A DNA stretch of 64,000 bases from Chloroflexota bacterium (GTDB lineage Bacteria > Chloroflexota > Chloroflexia > Chloroflexales > Herpetosiphonaceae): NCBI GenBank assembly GCA_020161265.1, contig JAIUOC010000003.1, positions 489,024 to 553,023 of the forward strand, read 5' to 3'. The position numbers and the translations under genes are program-made. The notes beneath the pieces were generated by a model, which saw nothing but the letters and a program-made list of their open reading frames with translations, was not told the DNA's origin and ran no database searches. Of the stretch, positions 7,862 to 16,920 are shown in pieces. Numbering within the stretch: the first letter of the stretch is position 1; each line of letters opens with the position of its first letter.

Positions 7862-10152
7862 GCTTCTTCTCCAGTTTCGTTGGCGGCCTTTTTGCGGCGA
7901 CGTGGTTGTTTTTTTGCTGGCTCGACTGGAGCTGGGGCTTCAGCGACTGGCTCGGCCTTTTTGCGGCGACTGGTTTTCTTAGGTTTTTCTTCGACGACTT
8001 CAACTGGCTCGGCAGCTTTCCGGCGGCTACCCCGCTTTTTGGGCTTTTCCTCAGCCACTGCTTCAACCACAGGTTCAATGATTGGTTTGCTGACGATTTC
8101 GGCAACAGGTTCAGCTACTGCTTCCACTTCAACCACTGGCTCAGGCGCTGGATCATTGGCGACGCTGGCAGCAATCGCTTCGGCCACGCTCAATGGCACA
8201 ATCGATTTGCGGCGGCGGCTGGGCTTGCGCGGCTTGATGGCTGCGGTTGCTGTTGCCATAGGTGCTTCATACTCGATTGGCTCGGCAAACGAATAATCGG
8301 CATCGCTTTCGGGCAACGGCTGTTCTTCAAAGCTTTCAGGCAAGGCCACTTCATCGATTGGGGCAGTGTAATCGTCGTCAATCGCAATGGTTTGACCACC
8401 AATCATGGCTGGCAACAGACGTGGATCTTCATCAACCAGGTCAGGCAAACTTGGGCCATCATCAAAGGCTGCTAGATCGCTTGGCTCGAAGGCTGGGATT
8501 GACCCATCAAACTGTTCAGGGTTGAGCACCAAACGATAATGGGCTTTGGCTCCACGATTTGAGCGTTGGACTTTGCCCTCATTAATCGCTTGTTTGATCA
8601 ATTCCTTCAAAGCATTATTGGTCAGATCCAGCTCAGCCGTATTGCGCATTTCGCGAAGATCGTTAAAGATATCGGCGAATGGCACTGGCTCGCTATAAAC
8701 GCCCATCACCTGATAGAACAACTGCCATTCACGTTCGCCAAAGCTGAAACCTTCGGTTGGTGCTGGCACAAGGATTGTTTCGCTCAACTCTTCGGGCAGC
8801 ACATCGACGGCTGGTTGTTCGCTGCGGCTGCTGCCACGGCGGCGGCGACGACGGCCATTGCGGTCGCCACGTTCGCTGCTTGGGGCAACTTCCTCGCCAT
8901 CGGCCAATTCCATCGGCTCATCGGCGATGCCAATCGTTTCGATCGTGATTGGGGCGATTGATTCGGCTTGCAACTCAAGCTCTTGTTCGAGTTCGCGTTC
9001 AGCCTCAACTGAAGGCAAATCTTCGGCAAATTGCGAAAGTTTGTACGGATCTTCATCGGGCAAAAAGACTTCGTTAACCGTGCCGCTGGTGAAGATTTGA
9101 ATCTTGCCAAGTCGTTCGGCTTCGCGCACAAAATCGGTAAATTTGGTGAACGGCTTGCCTTGAGCATCGCGATAGCGGCTTTCCTTGAAGTTGGGCAGCA
9201 GTTCTTTCATCAGAACCTTGAGCGAGCCAAATGAAGTTACATAGCCACGTTTCCGCGCTAAGTGCAAAGCCTCAACCAACTTATCGTAAATTGCTGCGTC
9301 GGGATTGCTTGGGGTGGTTGCCACGACTGGCGCGGTGCTTGGCGCTGGCCGCACCACAATTTCGGGAGCTTTTTCAGCGGGCTTTTCAACCCGTGGTTCG
9401 GCTGTTTTCTCCGAACGTGAATCAAGCCGCTCAAAATTTGGCTCGGCATGCTTTTCGGGGCGTTCGCGTTCGCGGCGGCGATCATCGCGGCCATTGCGTT
9501 CGCTACGTTCAGCTCGTTCTGGGCGCTCGTTGCGTTCAACTCGTTCTGGTCGTTCGCTACGATCACTACGATCGTTACGTTCAACCCGTTCTGGGCGTTC
9601 GACCCGCTCGAAGGTTTTTTCGTGGCGCTCGTTGCGACGGCCACCCATCGGGCGAATATCGACAATTTGCTCGTAGAACAAAAATTCATCGGCACTTTGG
9701 GCGAGATGGCTGGAGGCAGCCCCGCCAATGCCAACGATAATCACATCTTTACCTTCTTGGCGTACACAATTGACCAAGGCGATAAAATCGCGGTCGCCAG
9801 TGATAAAGATATACGAACCAATGTTGGTGCGGGTGTAGAGCGTGCGCATTGCATCGATACACATGTGCATATCCACACTATTTTTGATCGGACGGCCCAT
9901 GCGGCCTTCGTCCTTATCATAATAGTAGGTTGGCACATACATTGGCTCAATATTATTGGCAAACAAAGCGCTGGTAATCCGTGGGTAACGATACCAGTCG
10001 GCGTAAGCGCGAGCAACTACAACACGGCCATAGTCCTCGCAACGTTCCATCAAAGCTTCGAAATTAGGGGTAGCGTCGAACTTCTCTCGAACTGAAACAT
10101 AAATGTTCTCGAAGTCGATAAAAACCGCAACATCCTGCTTGGGTTTGTTCAT
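7858..10152 (-). CDS. NYN (LabA/DUF88) domain protein with RE-rich linker and LOTUS-like domains
   Basis: Seen, 764 residues from the ATG at 10152: an N-terminal NYN/PIN-like nuclease domain (about 1-160) with the FIDFENIY motif (Asp13, Asn16) and ITGDRDF, the usual acidic active-site pattern; a remarkable low-complexity stretch of Arg/Glu repeats such as RPERVERN; a winged-helix segment of OST-HTH/LOTUS type in the middle; a second similar domain near residue 500; and a tail of Pro/Glu runs with repeated KKRGSRRK blocks. Known: NYN proteins are RNases, and OST-HTH domains bind RNA. Inference: an RNA-processing or RNA-binding protein with charged tails for RNA or ribosome association. The start was chosen for the GGA upstream and the homology boundary; in-frame codons upstream to 10242 exist. 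Confidence 0.85.
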   Translation of the reverse strand: MNKPKQDVAVFIDFENIYVSVREKFDATPNFEALMERCEDYGRVVVARAYADWYRYPRITSALFANNIEPMYVPTYYYDKDEGRMGRPIKNSVDMHMCIDAMRTLYTRTNIGSYIFITGDRDFIALVNCVRQEGKDVIIVGIGGAASSHLAQSADEFLFYEQIVDIRPMGGRRNERHEKTFERVERPERVERNDRSDRSERPERVERNERPERAERSERNGRDDRRRERERPEKHAEPNFERLDSRSEKTAEPRVEKPAEKAPEIVVRPAPSTAPVVATTPSNPDAAIYDKLVEALHLARKRGYVTSFGSLKVLMKELLPNFKESRYRDAQGKPFTKFTDFVREAERLGKIQIFTSGTVNEVFLPDEDPYKLSQFAEDLPSVEAERELEQELELQAESIAPITIETIGIADEPMELADGEEVAPSSERGDRNGRRRRRRGSSRSEQPAVDVLPEELSETILVPAPTEGFSFGEREWQLFYQVMGVYSEPVPFADIFNDLREMRNTAELDLTNNALKELIKQAINEGKVQRSNRGAKAHYRLVLNPEQFDGSIPAFEPSDLAAFDDGPSLPDLVDEDPRLLPAMIGGQTIAIDDDYTAPIDEVALPESFEEQPLPESDADYSFAEPIEYEAPMATATAAIKPRKPSRRRKSIVPLSVAEAIAASVANDPAPEPVVEVEAVAEPVAEIVSKPIIEPVVEAVAEEKPKKRGSRRKAAEPVEVVEEKPKKTSRRKKAEPVAEAPAPVEPAKKQPRRRKKAANETGEEA

Positions 10153-10242
10153 AGGGATTCCAATGTGCTCCTGGGCAGTCATTTTGGTTGTGGCATGCCA
10201 TTTAATTCTGGCGAGTGATCGAGTACGGTCACCCATTACCAC

Positions 10243-10595
10243 CTAAAACTGCCAACAATTAGGCAAAAACAATTTGACAAGTGACGACATCAAACCAGCT
10301 GGAATGATGTATTGTGTGGGCGGCATCGCCTCTCATGGGATACTCAACGCGGCTAGTATACCATATCATCGCGCTGTGTATAGTCCTAAATTTGCTAGCT
10401 GGGGATCGGGGATTGGGGATCGGGGCTCGGCCACCGAATTATATGGAGCAATCAACGGATTGAGGAATTGCTTCCGACCCCCAACAACCAACTACCGATC
10501 CCCTCTGTTACGTTTGACGCACATGCAATGGGTAGGTAGAATGATCAACGCTAGGCGAAACCGATTCGTCAGGCTCAAGGAGTAGAGTTATTCGT
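10243..10595. other. Divergent intergenic region with short repeats
   Basis: About 350 bases between two divergent genes, so promoters in both directions are expected here. Seen: a GGGGATCGGGGATTGGGGAT-type run at about 10400-10430 and its inverted counterpart near 10476-10506 (CCCCCAACAACCAACTACCGAT), the same family as repeats at 13.7, 21.4 and 49.2 kb. No RNA gene or coding frame was convincing. Confidence 0.5.
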
Positions 10596-11528
10596 ATGCA
10601 ACAGCCATATAAAGCGGTTCAACCTCAATTATCGAAAATGCCCAAATATCTGTTTTTGACCATGCGCCCCAAGCAGTGGGTCAAAAATATTTTTGTGTTT
10701 GCGGGCTTAATTTTTGCCAATGATTTGCTACTAACCAACCCGCAAAGCCTGCTACGGGTGCTCGCAACCTTTGGTCTGTGGTGTTTGATCGCTAGCTCAA
10801 TTTATTTGATCAACGATCTGGTCGATATTGAGAAGGATCGCGATCATCCTAAAAAGCGTTATCGCCCATTGGCTAGCGGCCATCTTGCCCCAAGTAGTGC
10901 GATTGTCGCAACCTTGATTTTCTTGGTTATCGGCTTGCCCTTGGCATGGATGCTTAGTCGGGGGGTCGCAATTATTTTGGCTGTGTATGTGGTGATGCAA
11001 CTGGCCTATTCATTTCGACTCAAACATGTGGTGATTCTCGATGTGTTTATTATTGCGGCGGGCTTTGTGTTTCGCACAGTTTCGGGCGCGGTGGTGCTTG
11101 GCATCGATATTTCACCTTGGCTGTTGATTTGTACCGGCCTGCTATCGCTATTTTTGGCGCTTGCTAAACGCCGCCATGAGTTGGTATTGCTCGAAACTGG
11201 GGCTGGCAGCCATCGCCGTGTGCTCGATGAATATTCAACCGAGCTGCTGCAAGAGATGATTTCGCTGATTACCGCCAGCACCTTGATTGCCTATATTTTG
11301 TATACACTTGACCCAACTAATCCCCATATACCTAAGAGTCCCTTCCCATTAATGTTAATCACTGTGCCATTTGTGATCTATGGCATTTTTCGTTATCTCT
11401 ACTTGGTCTATAAAAAAGATGAAGGCGGCAGCCCTGAGGAGTTATTGCTCAAGGATTTGCCAATGTTGGCCGATATTCTGCTTTGGGGCATAACGGTTGT
11501 ATCGATTAGTTATATCTTTCGCCAATAG
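10596..11528 (+). CDS. UbiA-type prenyltransferase, decaprenyl-phosphate phosphoribosyltransferase-like
   Basis: Seen: 310 residues with about eight membrane segments, the starting motif MRPKQWVKNIFVFAGLIF and the signature NDLVDIEKDRDHPKKRYRP, which carries the NDxxDxxxD Mg2+/diphosphate site of the UbiA superfamily. Known: the RPKQWVKN and NDxxD-KDRxHPxKRxRP pair is typical of 5-phosphoribosyl-1-diphosphate:decaprenyl-phosphate phosphoribosyltransferase, which starts DPA synthesis for arabinan-type glycans. Inference: it transfers a phosphoribosyl group to a polyprenyl phosphate in the inner membrane. The ABA4-like gene starts just after its stop. AAGGAG lies 13 bases from the ATG, which is long, so an inner start is possible. 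Confidence 0.85.
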   Translation: MQQPYKAVQPQLSKMPKYLFLTMRPKQWVKNIFVFAGLIFANDLLLTNPQSLLRVLATFGLWCLIASSIYLINDLVDIEKDRDHPKKRYRPLASGHLAPSSAIVATLIFLVIGLPLAWMLSRGVAIILAVYVVMQLAYSFRLKHVVILDVFIIAAGFVFRTVSGAVVLGIDISPWLLICTGLLSLFLALAKRRHELVLLETGAGSHRRVLDEYSTELLQEMISLITASTLIAYILYTLDPTNPHIPKSPFPLMLITVPFVIYGIFRYLYLVYKKDEGGSPEELLLKDLPMLADILLWGITVVSISYIFRQ

Positions 11529-11537
11529 GAGTTGGTT

Positions 11538-12002
11538 ATGCAAACATCGCGTTCACCGTGGTTGGATCGCCTGTTCCGCCTTGCAAATTTGGCGATTATT
11601 CCAGGCTGGCTGTTGATGATCGGCGCACCGCGTTCGCGCTGGACTCAACGGGTGATCAACGATGATCGTTTTTTTATTGGGATGGGCGGGCTTTATGCGG
11701 CGATGTTGGGTGGCGCACTGGTTGAAAACGAGGGCAATGGCTTTAGTTTTAGCTCGATGCTTAATCCAACCCTTGATTCAATCGGCAAACTATTTCAAGA
11801 AGGCGGCCCCAAAGGCACGTTTGCGGGCTGGACGCATTATTTGGTTTTTGATTTCTTCGTTGGGCGGGCGATTTTGCGCGATGCCCAAGAGAAACAAATT
11901 CCGCATTGGTTGGTAGTGCCTGCGCTGCTTTGCACCTTGATGAGCGGCCCCTTGGGCTTAGCCTACTATCAGGTGCTGCTGCGCCTGCGAGGTGCGGCAT
12001 GA
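11538..12002 (+). CDS. ABA4-like (DUF4281) membrane protein
   Basis: Seen: 154 residues, strongly hydrophobic, with an N-terminal segment (ANLAIIPGWLLMIGAPRS) and a conserved run GWTHYLVFDFFVGRAI. Known: these features match the ABA4/DUF4281 family, whose plant members act in neoxanthin formation; bacterial roles are unknown. The start is the ATG at 11538, preceded by AGGAG 5 bases upstream. It directly follows the prenyltransferase gene and overlaps the thioesterase gene, suggesting one operon of prenyl or lipid function. Confidence 0.75.
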   Translation: MQTSRSPWLDRLFRLANLAIIPGWLLMIGAPRSRWTQRVINDDRFFIGMGGLYAAMLGGALVENEGNGFSFSSMLNPTLDSIGKLFQEGGPKGTFAGWTHYLVFDFFVGRAILRDAQEKQIPHWLVVPALLCTLMSGPLGLAYYQVLLRLRGAA

Positions 12003-12505
12003 ACGAGCGTCCAATCCGCCGAACGCCGTTAATCCGCATGTCGGATATCGTGCTACCTGGCCAAACCAATAATCATGGCACGATGTTTGGCGGCGAAGTG
12101 TTGGCGATGATGGACCGTGCGGCGGCGATTGCGGCGATTCGCTTTTGCCGTCAGCAAGTTGTCACGGCTTCGACTGAACGCATCGATTTTCGCACGCCAA
12201 TTCATCATGGCGATTTGGTTGATATGTTGGCCAAAGTGATTTACACCGGCACGACTTCGTTGATTGTGCGGATTGATGCCTGGGCCGAAGATCCAATTTC
12301 GGGCGAGCGGCGCTGGTGTACGACTGGCTTTTATTCGATGGTTTCGGTCGGAATTGATGGCCGTCCAACCGCAATTCCGCGTTTATTGGTCGAAACGCCA
12401 ACCGAACAGGCCGATTGGGAGCATGGGGCTAAGATCAAAGCTTTGATCAGCGAACGACTCAAAGCCAACGATGCGCCAATTCCTGCCGACCCACTAACAT
12501 TCTAA
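11999..12505 (+). CDS. Acyl-CoA thioesterase, hotdog fold (YciA/ACOT type)
   Basis: Seen: 168 residues; the motif VLPGQTNNHGTMFGGEVLAMMDRAA carries the HGxMFGGxxL pattern of acyl-CoA hydrolases, followed by IDFRTPIHHGD. Known: hotdog thioesterases of this type split long-chain acyl-CoA. The start is the ATG at 11999, which overlaps the preceding stop as ATGA (11999-12002), a sign of translational coupling. Longer in-frame starts reach to 11906 but would overlap the ABA4-like gene. Confidence 0.85.
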   Translation: MNERPIRRTPLIRMSDIVLPGQTNNHGTMFGGEVLAMMDRAAAIAAIRFCRQQVVTASTERIDFRTPIHHGDLVDMLAKVIYTGTTSLIVRIDAWAEDPISGERRWCTTGFYSMVSVGIDGRPTAIPRLLVETPTEQADWEHGAKIKALISERLKANDAPIPADPLTF

Positions 12506-12520
12506 ATGCGTAGCTTTTGT

Positions 12521-12554
12521 AAACGTGTTGGGCGGCTTGCTCAGCACGTTTTTT
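12521..12554 (+). terminator. Rho-independent terminator
   Basis: Stem AAACGTGTTG (12521-12530) with CAGCACGTTT (12542-12551), one G-T pair, 11-base loop, followed by T residues to 12554. It ends the operon of the prenyltransferase, ABA4-like and thioesterase genes. Confidence 0.7.
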
Positions 12555-12570
12555 GATCGATGAGGGAATT

Positions 12571-13551
12571 ATGCAAGCAATTATATTTGAGCGAGCTGGT
12601 GATGCTGATGTGTTGCAATTGGCCGAAGTCGCCGATTTGCAGCCGCAAGCTGGCGAATTGTTGATTCGGGTCTATGCGACTGCCGTTAATCGTGCCGATA
12701 TTTTGCAGCGCCGTGGCATGTATCCAGCGCCAGCGGGAGCCTCGGAGATTTTGGGGCTAGAAATTGCCGGCGAGGTGATTGGCCATGGCGCAGGTGTTGC
12801 AACTCCAGCGCTTGGCACGCGCGTTTGTGCCTTGCTGCCAGGTGGCGGTTATGCTCAGCAAGTGGTGATTCCGGCTGAGCTAGCCATGCCGATTCCGGTA
12901 AATTTGAGCTACGAACAGGCTGCGGCGATTCCCGAAGTGTGGATGACCGCCTACGATAATTTGTTTAATTGGGGCCGTTTGAGTGCTGGCGAACGCTTGT
13001 TGGTGCATGGCGGCAGCTCAGGCATCGGCACTGCGGCAATTCAGCTGGCGCGATGGCGTGGCGCTGAAGTACTGATCACTGCTGGCTCTGAGGCCAAAAT
13101 TGCCCGTTGCCGCGAATTAGGGGCAGGCGCAGGCATCAACTATCGAACTGAACACTGGCCTGAACGGGTGCAAGCACTAACTGAGCAGCAAGGCGTTGAT
13201 GTGGTTTTGGATATGCTAGGAGCCAGTTATTTCAACGATAACTTAGCCAGCTTGCGGGTTGGCGGGCGCTTGGTGATTATTGCAACAATGGGCGGAGCAC
13301 AAACTGAGCTTGATCTACGCACATTGATGCTCAAACGCTTGACAATTTGTGGTACGACTTTGCGTGCTCGCCCGATTGCCGCCAAAGCTGCGTTAACTCA
13401 ACAAATGCTGGCCGATGTGTTGCCACGCTTTGCCGATGGCACATTTCAGCCAGTGATTGAAGCAGTGTTTGATTTGGCCGAAGCCAGTGCTGCTCATCGC
13501 TTGCTGGAATCAAGCCAGCATGTAGGAAAAATTGTGCTGCGAGTAGCCTAG
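12571..13551 (+). CDS. NAD(P)H quinone oxidoreductase, PIG3-like MDR family
   Basis: Seen: 326 residues with an N-terminal GroES-like domain and a Rossmann domain carrying HGGSSGIGTAAIQLAR (the nucleotide-binding glycine motif). The residues YPAPAGASEILGLEIAGEV match the PIG3-type zinc-free medium-chain dehydrogenases, which reduce quinones with NADPH. The start is the ATG at 12571, preceded by GAGGGA. It sits alone on the plus strand after a terminator, so it probably has its own promoter. Confidence 0.88.
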   Translation: MQAIIFERAGDADVLQLAEVADLQPQAGELLIRVYATAVNRADILQRRGMYPAPAGASEILGLEIAGEVIGHGAGVATPALGTRVCALLPGGGYAQQVVIPAELAMPIPVNLSYEQAAAIPEVWMTAYDNLFNWGRLSAGERLLVHGGSSGIGTAAIQLARWRGAEVLITAGSEAKIARCRELGAGAGINYRTEHWPERVQALTEQQGVDVVLDMLGASYFNDNLASLRVGGRLVIIATMGGAQTELDLRTLMLKRLTICGTTLRARPIAAKAALTQQMLADVLPRFADGTFQPVIEAVFDLAEASAAHRLLESSQHVGKIVLRVA

Positions 13552-13773
13552 AAGAGCATAGAGCATAGAGCATAGAACATAGAACATAGTTTGAACCACA
13601 AAGGCCGCTAAGGGCTGAAACCGCGAAGAACACGAAGAGCACGAAGTTAATTTTTTAGCCATCAATTATTCCGAGAGCCAACAGCCCAAAGCCTATAGCC
13701 AATTTCTTCTGCGTTAAAAACCGATCCCCATCCCCCAACAACCGATCCCCAACTCCTATGTTCTATGCTCTGT
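13552..13773. repeat. Repeat-rich spacer between convergent genes
   Basis: Contains the CATAGAGCATAGAACATAG-type string (about 13555-13588), a block of CGAAGAACACGAAGAGCACG repeats (about 13592-13648), and the CCGATCCCCATCCCCCAACA motif with TATGTTCTATGCTCTG (about 13717-13771). All three motif types recur elsewhere in the window. Confidence 0.7.
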
Positions 13774-14484
13774 TTAGCCATTTGGCAATTTTTGATGGGG
13801 AAAAACCTTGACGGCTGAGCCTTTAGCCAAGACGACTGAATAGGGCGTTTCGTTTGCTAACCAAGCCCATTGCGGGCCATAAATCGTGCCCCAATCAAAT
13901 TGCAGTTGATAACGCTCCACCGGATAAACATCCCACTCTGGATGTTCAACCCGATAGACGATTGGCTTGCCGTTGCGTTTGCGGCCAAAACCCCATTCGT
14001 GCTCCTTGAAAAAGTGTTCGGTGCTATCGGCGGCTGGGTGATAGAACTGTTTGCTGGCGCTCAGTTTGACCAAATTGGTTTGACCTTGCCAATATAAATT
14101 GTGCTCTACTGTGATTTGGCTAGCGCTGTGCTGGATATGACTTTGCAACGGTGCGGCAACATACGGCTCGTTGTAAATGACATTGGCTAAGGTGGCGACC
14201 AGCCATTGAGGCACGATTTCGCGCACAAACACCACCCCGCGTTGCTGACCACGGCGCACATAAAAACGCAAATTCATCTCGGCAAAATTGCGAAAGCCCG
14301 GCCAAGCCACACCTAAAACCTTGGTTTTTAGAAAATCAAACACCACCAAGCTTACGAACGCCGAGCCATCACGCCGATCAAGCTCTAAGCCAGTTGGCAA
14401 ATAGGGCTGCAATAATTGATCGGGTACCGCATACGAGAATAAGCCTAAATTCGCCCATTCTGCTGATAGAAATGCGATTTTCAT
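13774..14484 (-). CDS. DUF2071 protein (acetoacetate-decarboxylase-like fold)
   Basis: Seen: 236 residues with the start MKIAFLSAEWANLGLFSYAV, then LLQPYLPTGLELD and FAEMNLRFYVRRGQQRGVVF, all typical of DUF2071. Known: this family has an acetoacetate-decarboxylase-like fold and no established role. Preceded by an AGGAGC-like site before the ATG at 14484. It stands alone between two repeat-rich spacers. Confidence 0.8.
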   Translation of the reverse strand: MKIAFLSAEWANLGLFSYAVPDQLLQPYLPTGLELDRRDGSAFVSLVVFDFLKTKVLGVAWPGFRNFAEMNLRFYVRRGQQRGVVFVREIVPQWLVATLANVIYNEPYVAAPLQSHIQHSASQITVEHNLYWQGQTNLVKLSASKQFYHPAADSTEHFFKEHEWGFGRKRNGKPIVYRVEHPEWDVYPVERYQLQFDWGTIYGPQWAWLANETPYSVVLAKGSAVKVFPHQKLPNG

Positions 14485-14806
14485 CGTTGCTCCTTTTTTG
14501 ATTAGGATTCAGGCCTCAGGGGGTAGGGTTCAGAGCGAGGCGACAGAGTTCAGGGGTTGGGTTTCACTCGCGCGTACTATCCCATAGCCCAAATGCCGAA
14601 CCCTAATTTTGTTACAGATTGTTAGGATTAGGTTCCGATAGCCCATAGCCTAGAGCCAAATCTCTGTGTGCTAAACCCTGACCCCTGAATCCTGACCCCT
14701 GATCCCTATTTTGACTTCTGACTTCTGACTTCTGACTTGCCCCCTATGTTCTCTGTTCGTCTGCTATACTTGGGCCAATCGTTCTCTAGCTTCGGTAGGC
14801 CGATTG
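14485..14806. repeat. Repeat-rich spacer, no gene seen
   Basis: About 320 bases with strings such as CAGGGGTTGGGTTTC, CCCTGACCCCTGAATCCTGA and a triple ACTTCTGACTTCTGACTTCT near 14712-14738. The TGCTATACT at about 14763-14771 could be the -10 element for the downstream glycosyltransferase gene. No coding frame was seen. Confidence 0.5.
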
Positions 14807-15976
14807 ATGCAACCTGCAAGCCTCAGTGTACTAACCCCAACCCCACTGTATCCAGCCCATGCTGGTGCAAAAAATCATAGTTTGAATGCGCTAGGTCAAT
14901 TAAGGAATTATTATACTGTCGATAGTTATTGTTTAGCCAACCAACCGCAAGCAGTTGATTGGGGGCCGTTGCCGCAATGGTGTCGTGATCTACAGGCCTT
15001 CGCGCCAACCAAACCTCATCGTCGGGGAATTGATCCGCCAGCGGTGCATTTGGAGTTTTCGCAGCCGATGCGCGATTATTTGCAACAGCGCTGGGCGACC
15101 AATCTACCAGATTTGCTCCAACTTGAAGGTACAACCATGGCCCAATATGCCCCATTTGCCCGTCGTTTGGGGCTAAAGGCGATTATTTGTACTGTGCATC
15201 AAGTTGGCTTTGTGGCCCAATGGCGACGGTTGCAACGCGAAAAACATTGGAAACTGCGTGCTCGCCGCTTGGCTGGATTGCTCAGCTTATGGCTATATGA
15301 GCAGCGAGCCTTGCGCCAGTGTGATTTGTTGGTTACGCTGAGCGAAACTGATCAACGTACTCTAAATCGTTGGCAACCAAAACTCAACGTCGTCACTATG
15401 CCAGCAGGAGTTGATTTAAGCCAATGGCCGCTATGTCGCCAGCCTCAGGCTCCGCAACAAGTGTTGTTTGTGGGCAACTATTTTCATCCACCGAATGTTG
15501 AAGGGGCGTTGTGGTTGGCGCGTGAGGTTTGGCCGTTGGTTCAAGCCCAAATGCCCGAAGCCCGCTTGATGCTGGCGGGACGTAGCCCTACGCCTGAAAT
15601 TCAACAACTTGCGAGTGCTACAATTCAAGTGCCTGGCACAATTGACGATTTAGCTGATGTTTATCGTCAAAGTCGGGTGGTGGCAGCGCCAATTTTTTGG
15701 GGCAGCGGCGTGCGGATTAAAATTTTAGAGGGCTTAGCGACAGGTTTGCCTTTGGTAACGACAAGTTTGGCGGCTGAAGGCTTGGCACTTACCCACGAAA
15801 CCCACGCCCTGTTTGCTGAAACGCCACAAACCTTTGCCGCAGCGCTTGTGCGCATATTGCAAACACCACGTTTGGCCGAACAACTCGGCGATGCAGGCAG
15901 GCAATTGATCGCCCAACATTACGATTGGCAAGCAATTGGGCGACAATTATCCCAGCACTATCAGCGCCTACTTTAG
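14807..15976 (+). CDS. GT4-family glycosyltransferase
   Basis: Seen: 389 residues; the C-terminal half has FVGNYFHPPNVEGALWLA, GTIDDLADVYRQSRVVAAP and GVRIKILEGLATGLPLVTT, the last being the glutamate-containing E-x7-E-like nucleotide-sugar region of GT-B enzymes. Known: this arrangement fits GT4-type retaining glycosyltransferases. The acceptor cannot be told. The start is the ATG at 14807, directly after a TTG. The downstream gene follows after 14 bases. Confidence 0.85.
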   Translation: MQPASLSVLTPTPLYPAHAGAKNHSLNALGQLRNYYTVDSYCLANQPQAVDWGPLPQWCRDLQAFAPTKPHRRGIDPPAVHLEFSQPMRDYLQQRWATNLPDLLQLEGTTMAQYAPFARRLGLKAIICTVHQVGFVAQWRRLQREKHWKLRARRLAGLLSLWLYEQRALRQCDLLVTLSETDQRTLNRWQPKLNVVTMPAGVDLSQWPLCRQPQAPQQVLFVGNYFHPPNVEGALWLAREVWPLVQAQMPEARLMLAGRSPTPEIQQLASATIQVPGTIDDLADVYRQSRVVAAPIFWGSGVRIKILEGLATGLPLVTTSLAAEGLALTHETHALFAETPQTFAAALVRILQTPRLAEQLGDAGRQLIAQHYDWQAIGRQLSQHYQRLL

Positions 15977-15990
15977 CAAGGAGCTTCTCC

Positions 15991-16329
15991 ATGGAAATGG
16001 ATCATGTTGCAGTTGTAGTTAATAATATTGCTGAATCAACGGCTTGGTATGTTGAGCAATGTGGGGCGCAGGTATTATATGCTGATGAGACATGGGCTTT
16101 TTTGCGCATCGGCCAAGGGAAATTAGCTTTGGTCATGGCCTATCAACACCCGCCGCATGTGGCAGTACGGGTTGATGAAACGCAATTAAATGCCTTAGCA
16201 ACCCAACATAACCAACCAATCGATCGCCATCGCGATGGCACAAAAGGCTTTTATCTACGCGACCCAAATGGGAATATGCTCGAAGTTATTTGTTATCCAC
16301 CTGCTGAAACGGTCTATAACAAAGGTTGA
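15991..16329 (+). CDS. VOC/glyoxalase-fold protein
   Basis: Seen: 112 residues beginning MEMDHVAVVVNNIAESTAWY and ending with GFYLRDPNGNMLEVI, a single vicinal-oxygen-chelate domain. Known: the family includes glyoxalases, dioxygenases and resistance proteins; the metal ligands suggested by His5 and Glu near 100 are compatible. The function is not known. The start is the ATG at 15991, with AAGGAG about 10 bases before it. Confidence 0.8.
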   Translation: MEMDHVAVVVNNIAESTAWYVEQCGAQVLYADETWAFLRIGQGKLALVMAYQHPPHVAVRVDETQLNALATQHNQPIDRHRDGTKGFYLRDPNGNMLEVICYPPAETVYNKG

Positions 16330-16401
16330 TTGTTGTGGTTGCGACCCGAACATCTGCCTTTTGTTAAGCTAATAGCCGATAACGATATGCTCATTTGGGT
16401 T

Positions 16402-16436
16402 AAAAAAAGCGATCAGGCGACTACCGCCTGATCGCT
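16402..16436 (-). terminator. Rho-independent terminator
   Basis: A 12-bp perfect stem, 16408-16419 with 16425-16436, 5-base loop, followed on the minus strand by seven T residues (the A run at 16402-16408). It ends the transcript of the hypothetical gene at 16462-16905. The plus-strand VOC gene ends about 80 bases before it. Confidence 0.85.
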
Positions 16437-16461
16437 AAATTGATCCCTTATCTTTTATGTT

Positions 16462-16905
16462 CTATGTTGTAAGTTTGATATCCTGTGGGCCACCCCAGTT
16501 CCGGCTGGGATTAATCAGATTGGGAATAGCCTCGTAAAACATGCGCACTGAATGTTCTTCACCAGCTGCAATGTGTTTATAGACCTTGTTGAAGGGATAA
16601 ACCCAAATATCGCCGCCTTGAACTGGTAGCGCAATACCCCAATCGTTGCTTTCGTGTTCGTGGCCCCAACGCCCGCCGTAGTTGGCAATAATGCAGGCTC
16701 CGAGAAATGCCCCAAGCGATTGAACCAAGTTGGGTGGTACTTGCTCAGGCTCATAATTTGGGCGAATTTGTTCGATATAGGTATTGAGCCACTTTACCGC
16801 CACGTGATTATATTCAAGCTCAATTCCAAGCTGGCTTTGCACCGAGCGCACAAAGTGTTGCGCCAAGTGCTCTAATCCAGCAACGATGTTCTGCTGTTGC
16901 GACAT
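16462..16905 (-). CDS. Conserved hypothetical protein, 147 residues
   Basis: No family recognised with confidence. Seen: a soluble protein with a mid-length segment LGAFLGACIIANYGGRWG and then VYPFNKVYKHIAAGEEHSVR. The FLGxxxxxxxGxxW pattern faintly recalls DUF3806-type proteins. The start is the ATG at 16905. It may share a transcript with the DUF4388 gene, whose stop lies 15 bases before this start, and it ends at a strong terminator. Confidence 0.55.
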   Translation of the reverse strand: MSQQQNIVAGLEHLAQHFVRSVQSQLGIELEYNHVAVKWLNTYIEQIRPNYEPEQVPPNLVQSLGAFLGACIIANYGGRWGHEHESNDWGIALPVQGGDIWVYPFNKVYKHIAAGEEHSVRMFYEAIPNLINPSRNWGGPQDIKLTT

Positions 16906-16920
16906 AGCTGACCTTAATGG

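Noticed and set aside
9231..10095. Plus-strand open frames antisense to the NYN gene
   Set aside because: They mirror the Arg/Glu repeat and Ser-rich codons of the NYN protein; the minus-strand frame has real domains.
11906..11998. Upstream in-frame extension of the thioesterase gene
   Set aside because: It would overlap the ABA4-like gene by almost 100 bases. The ATG at 11999 gives an ATGA overlap and the full hotdog motif.
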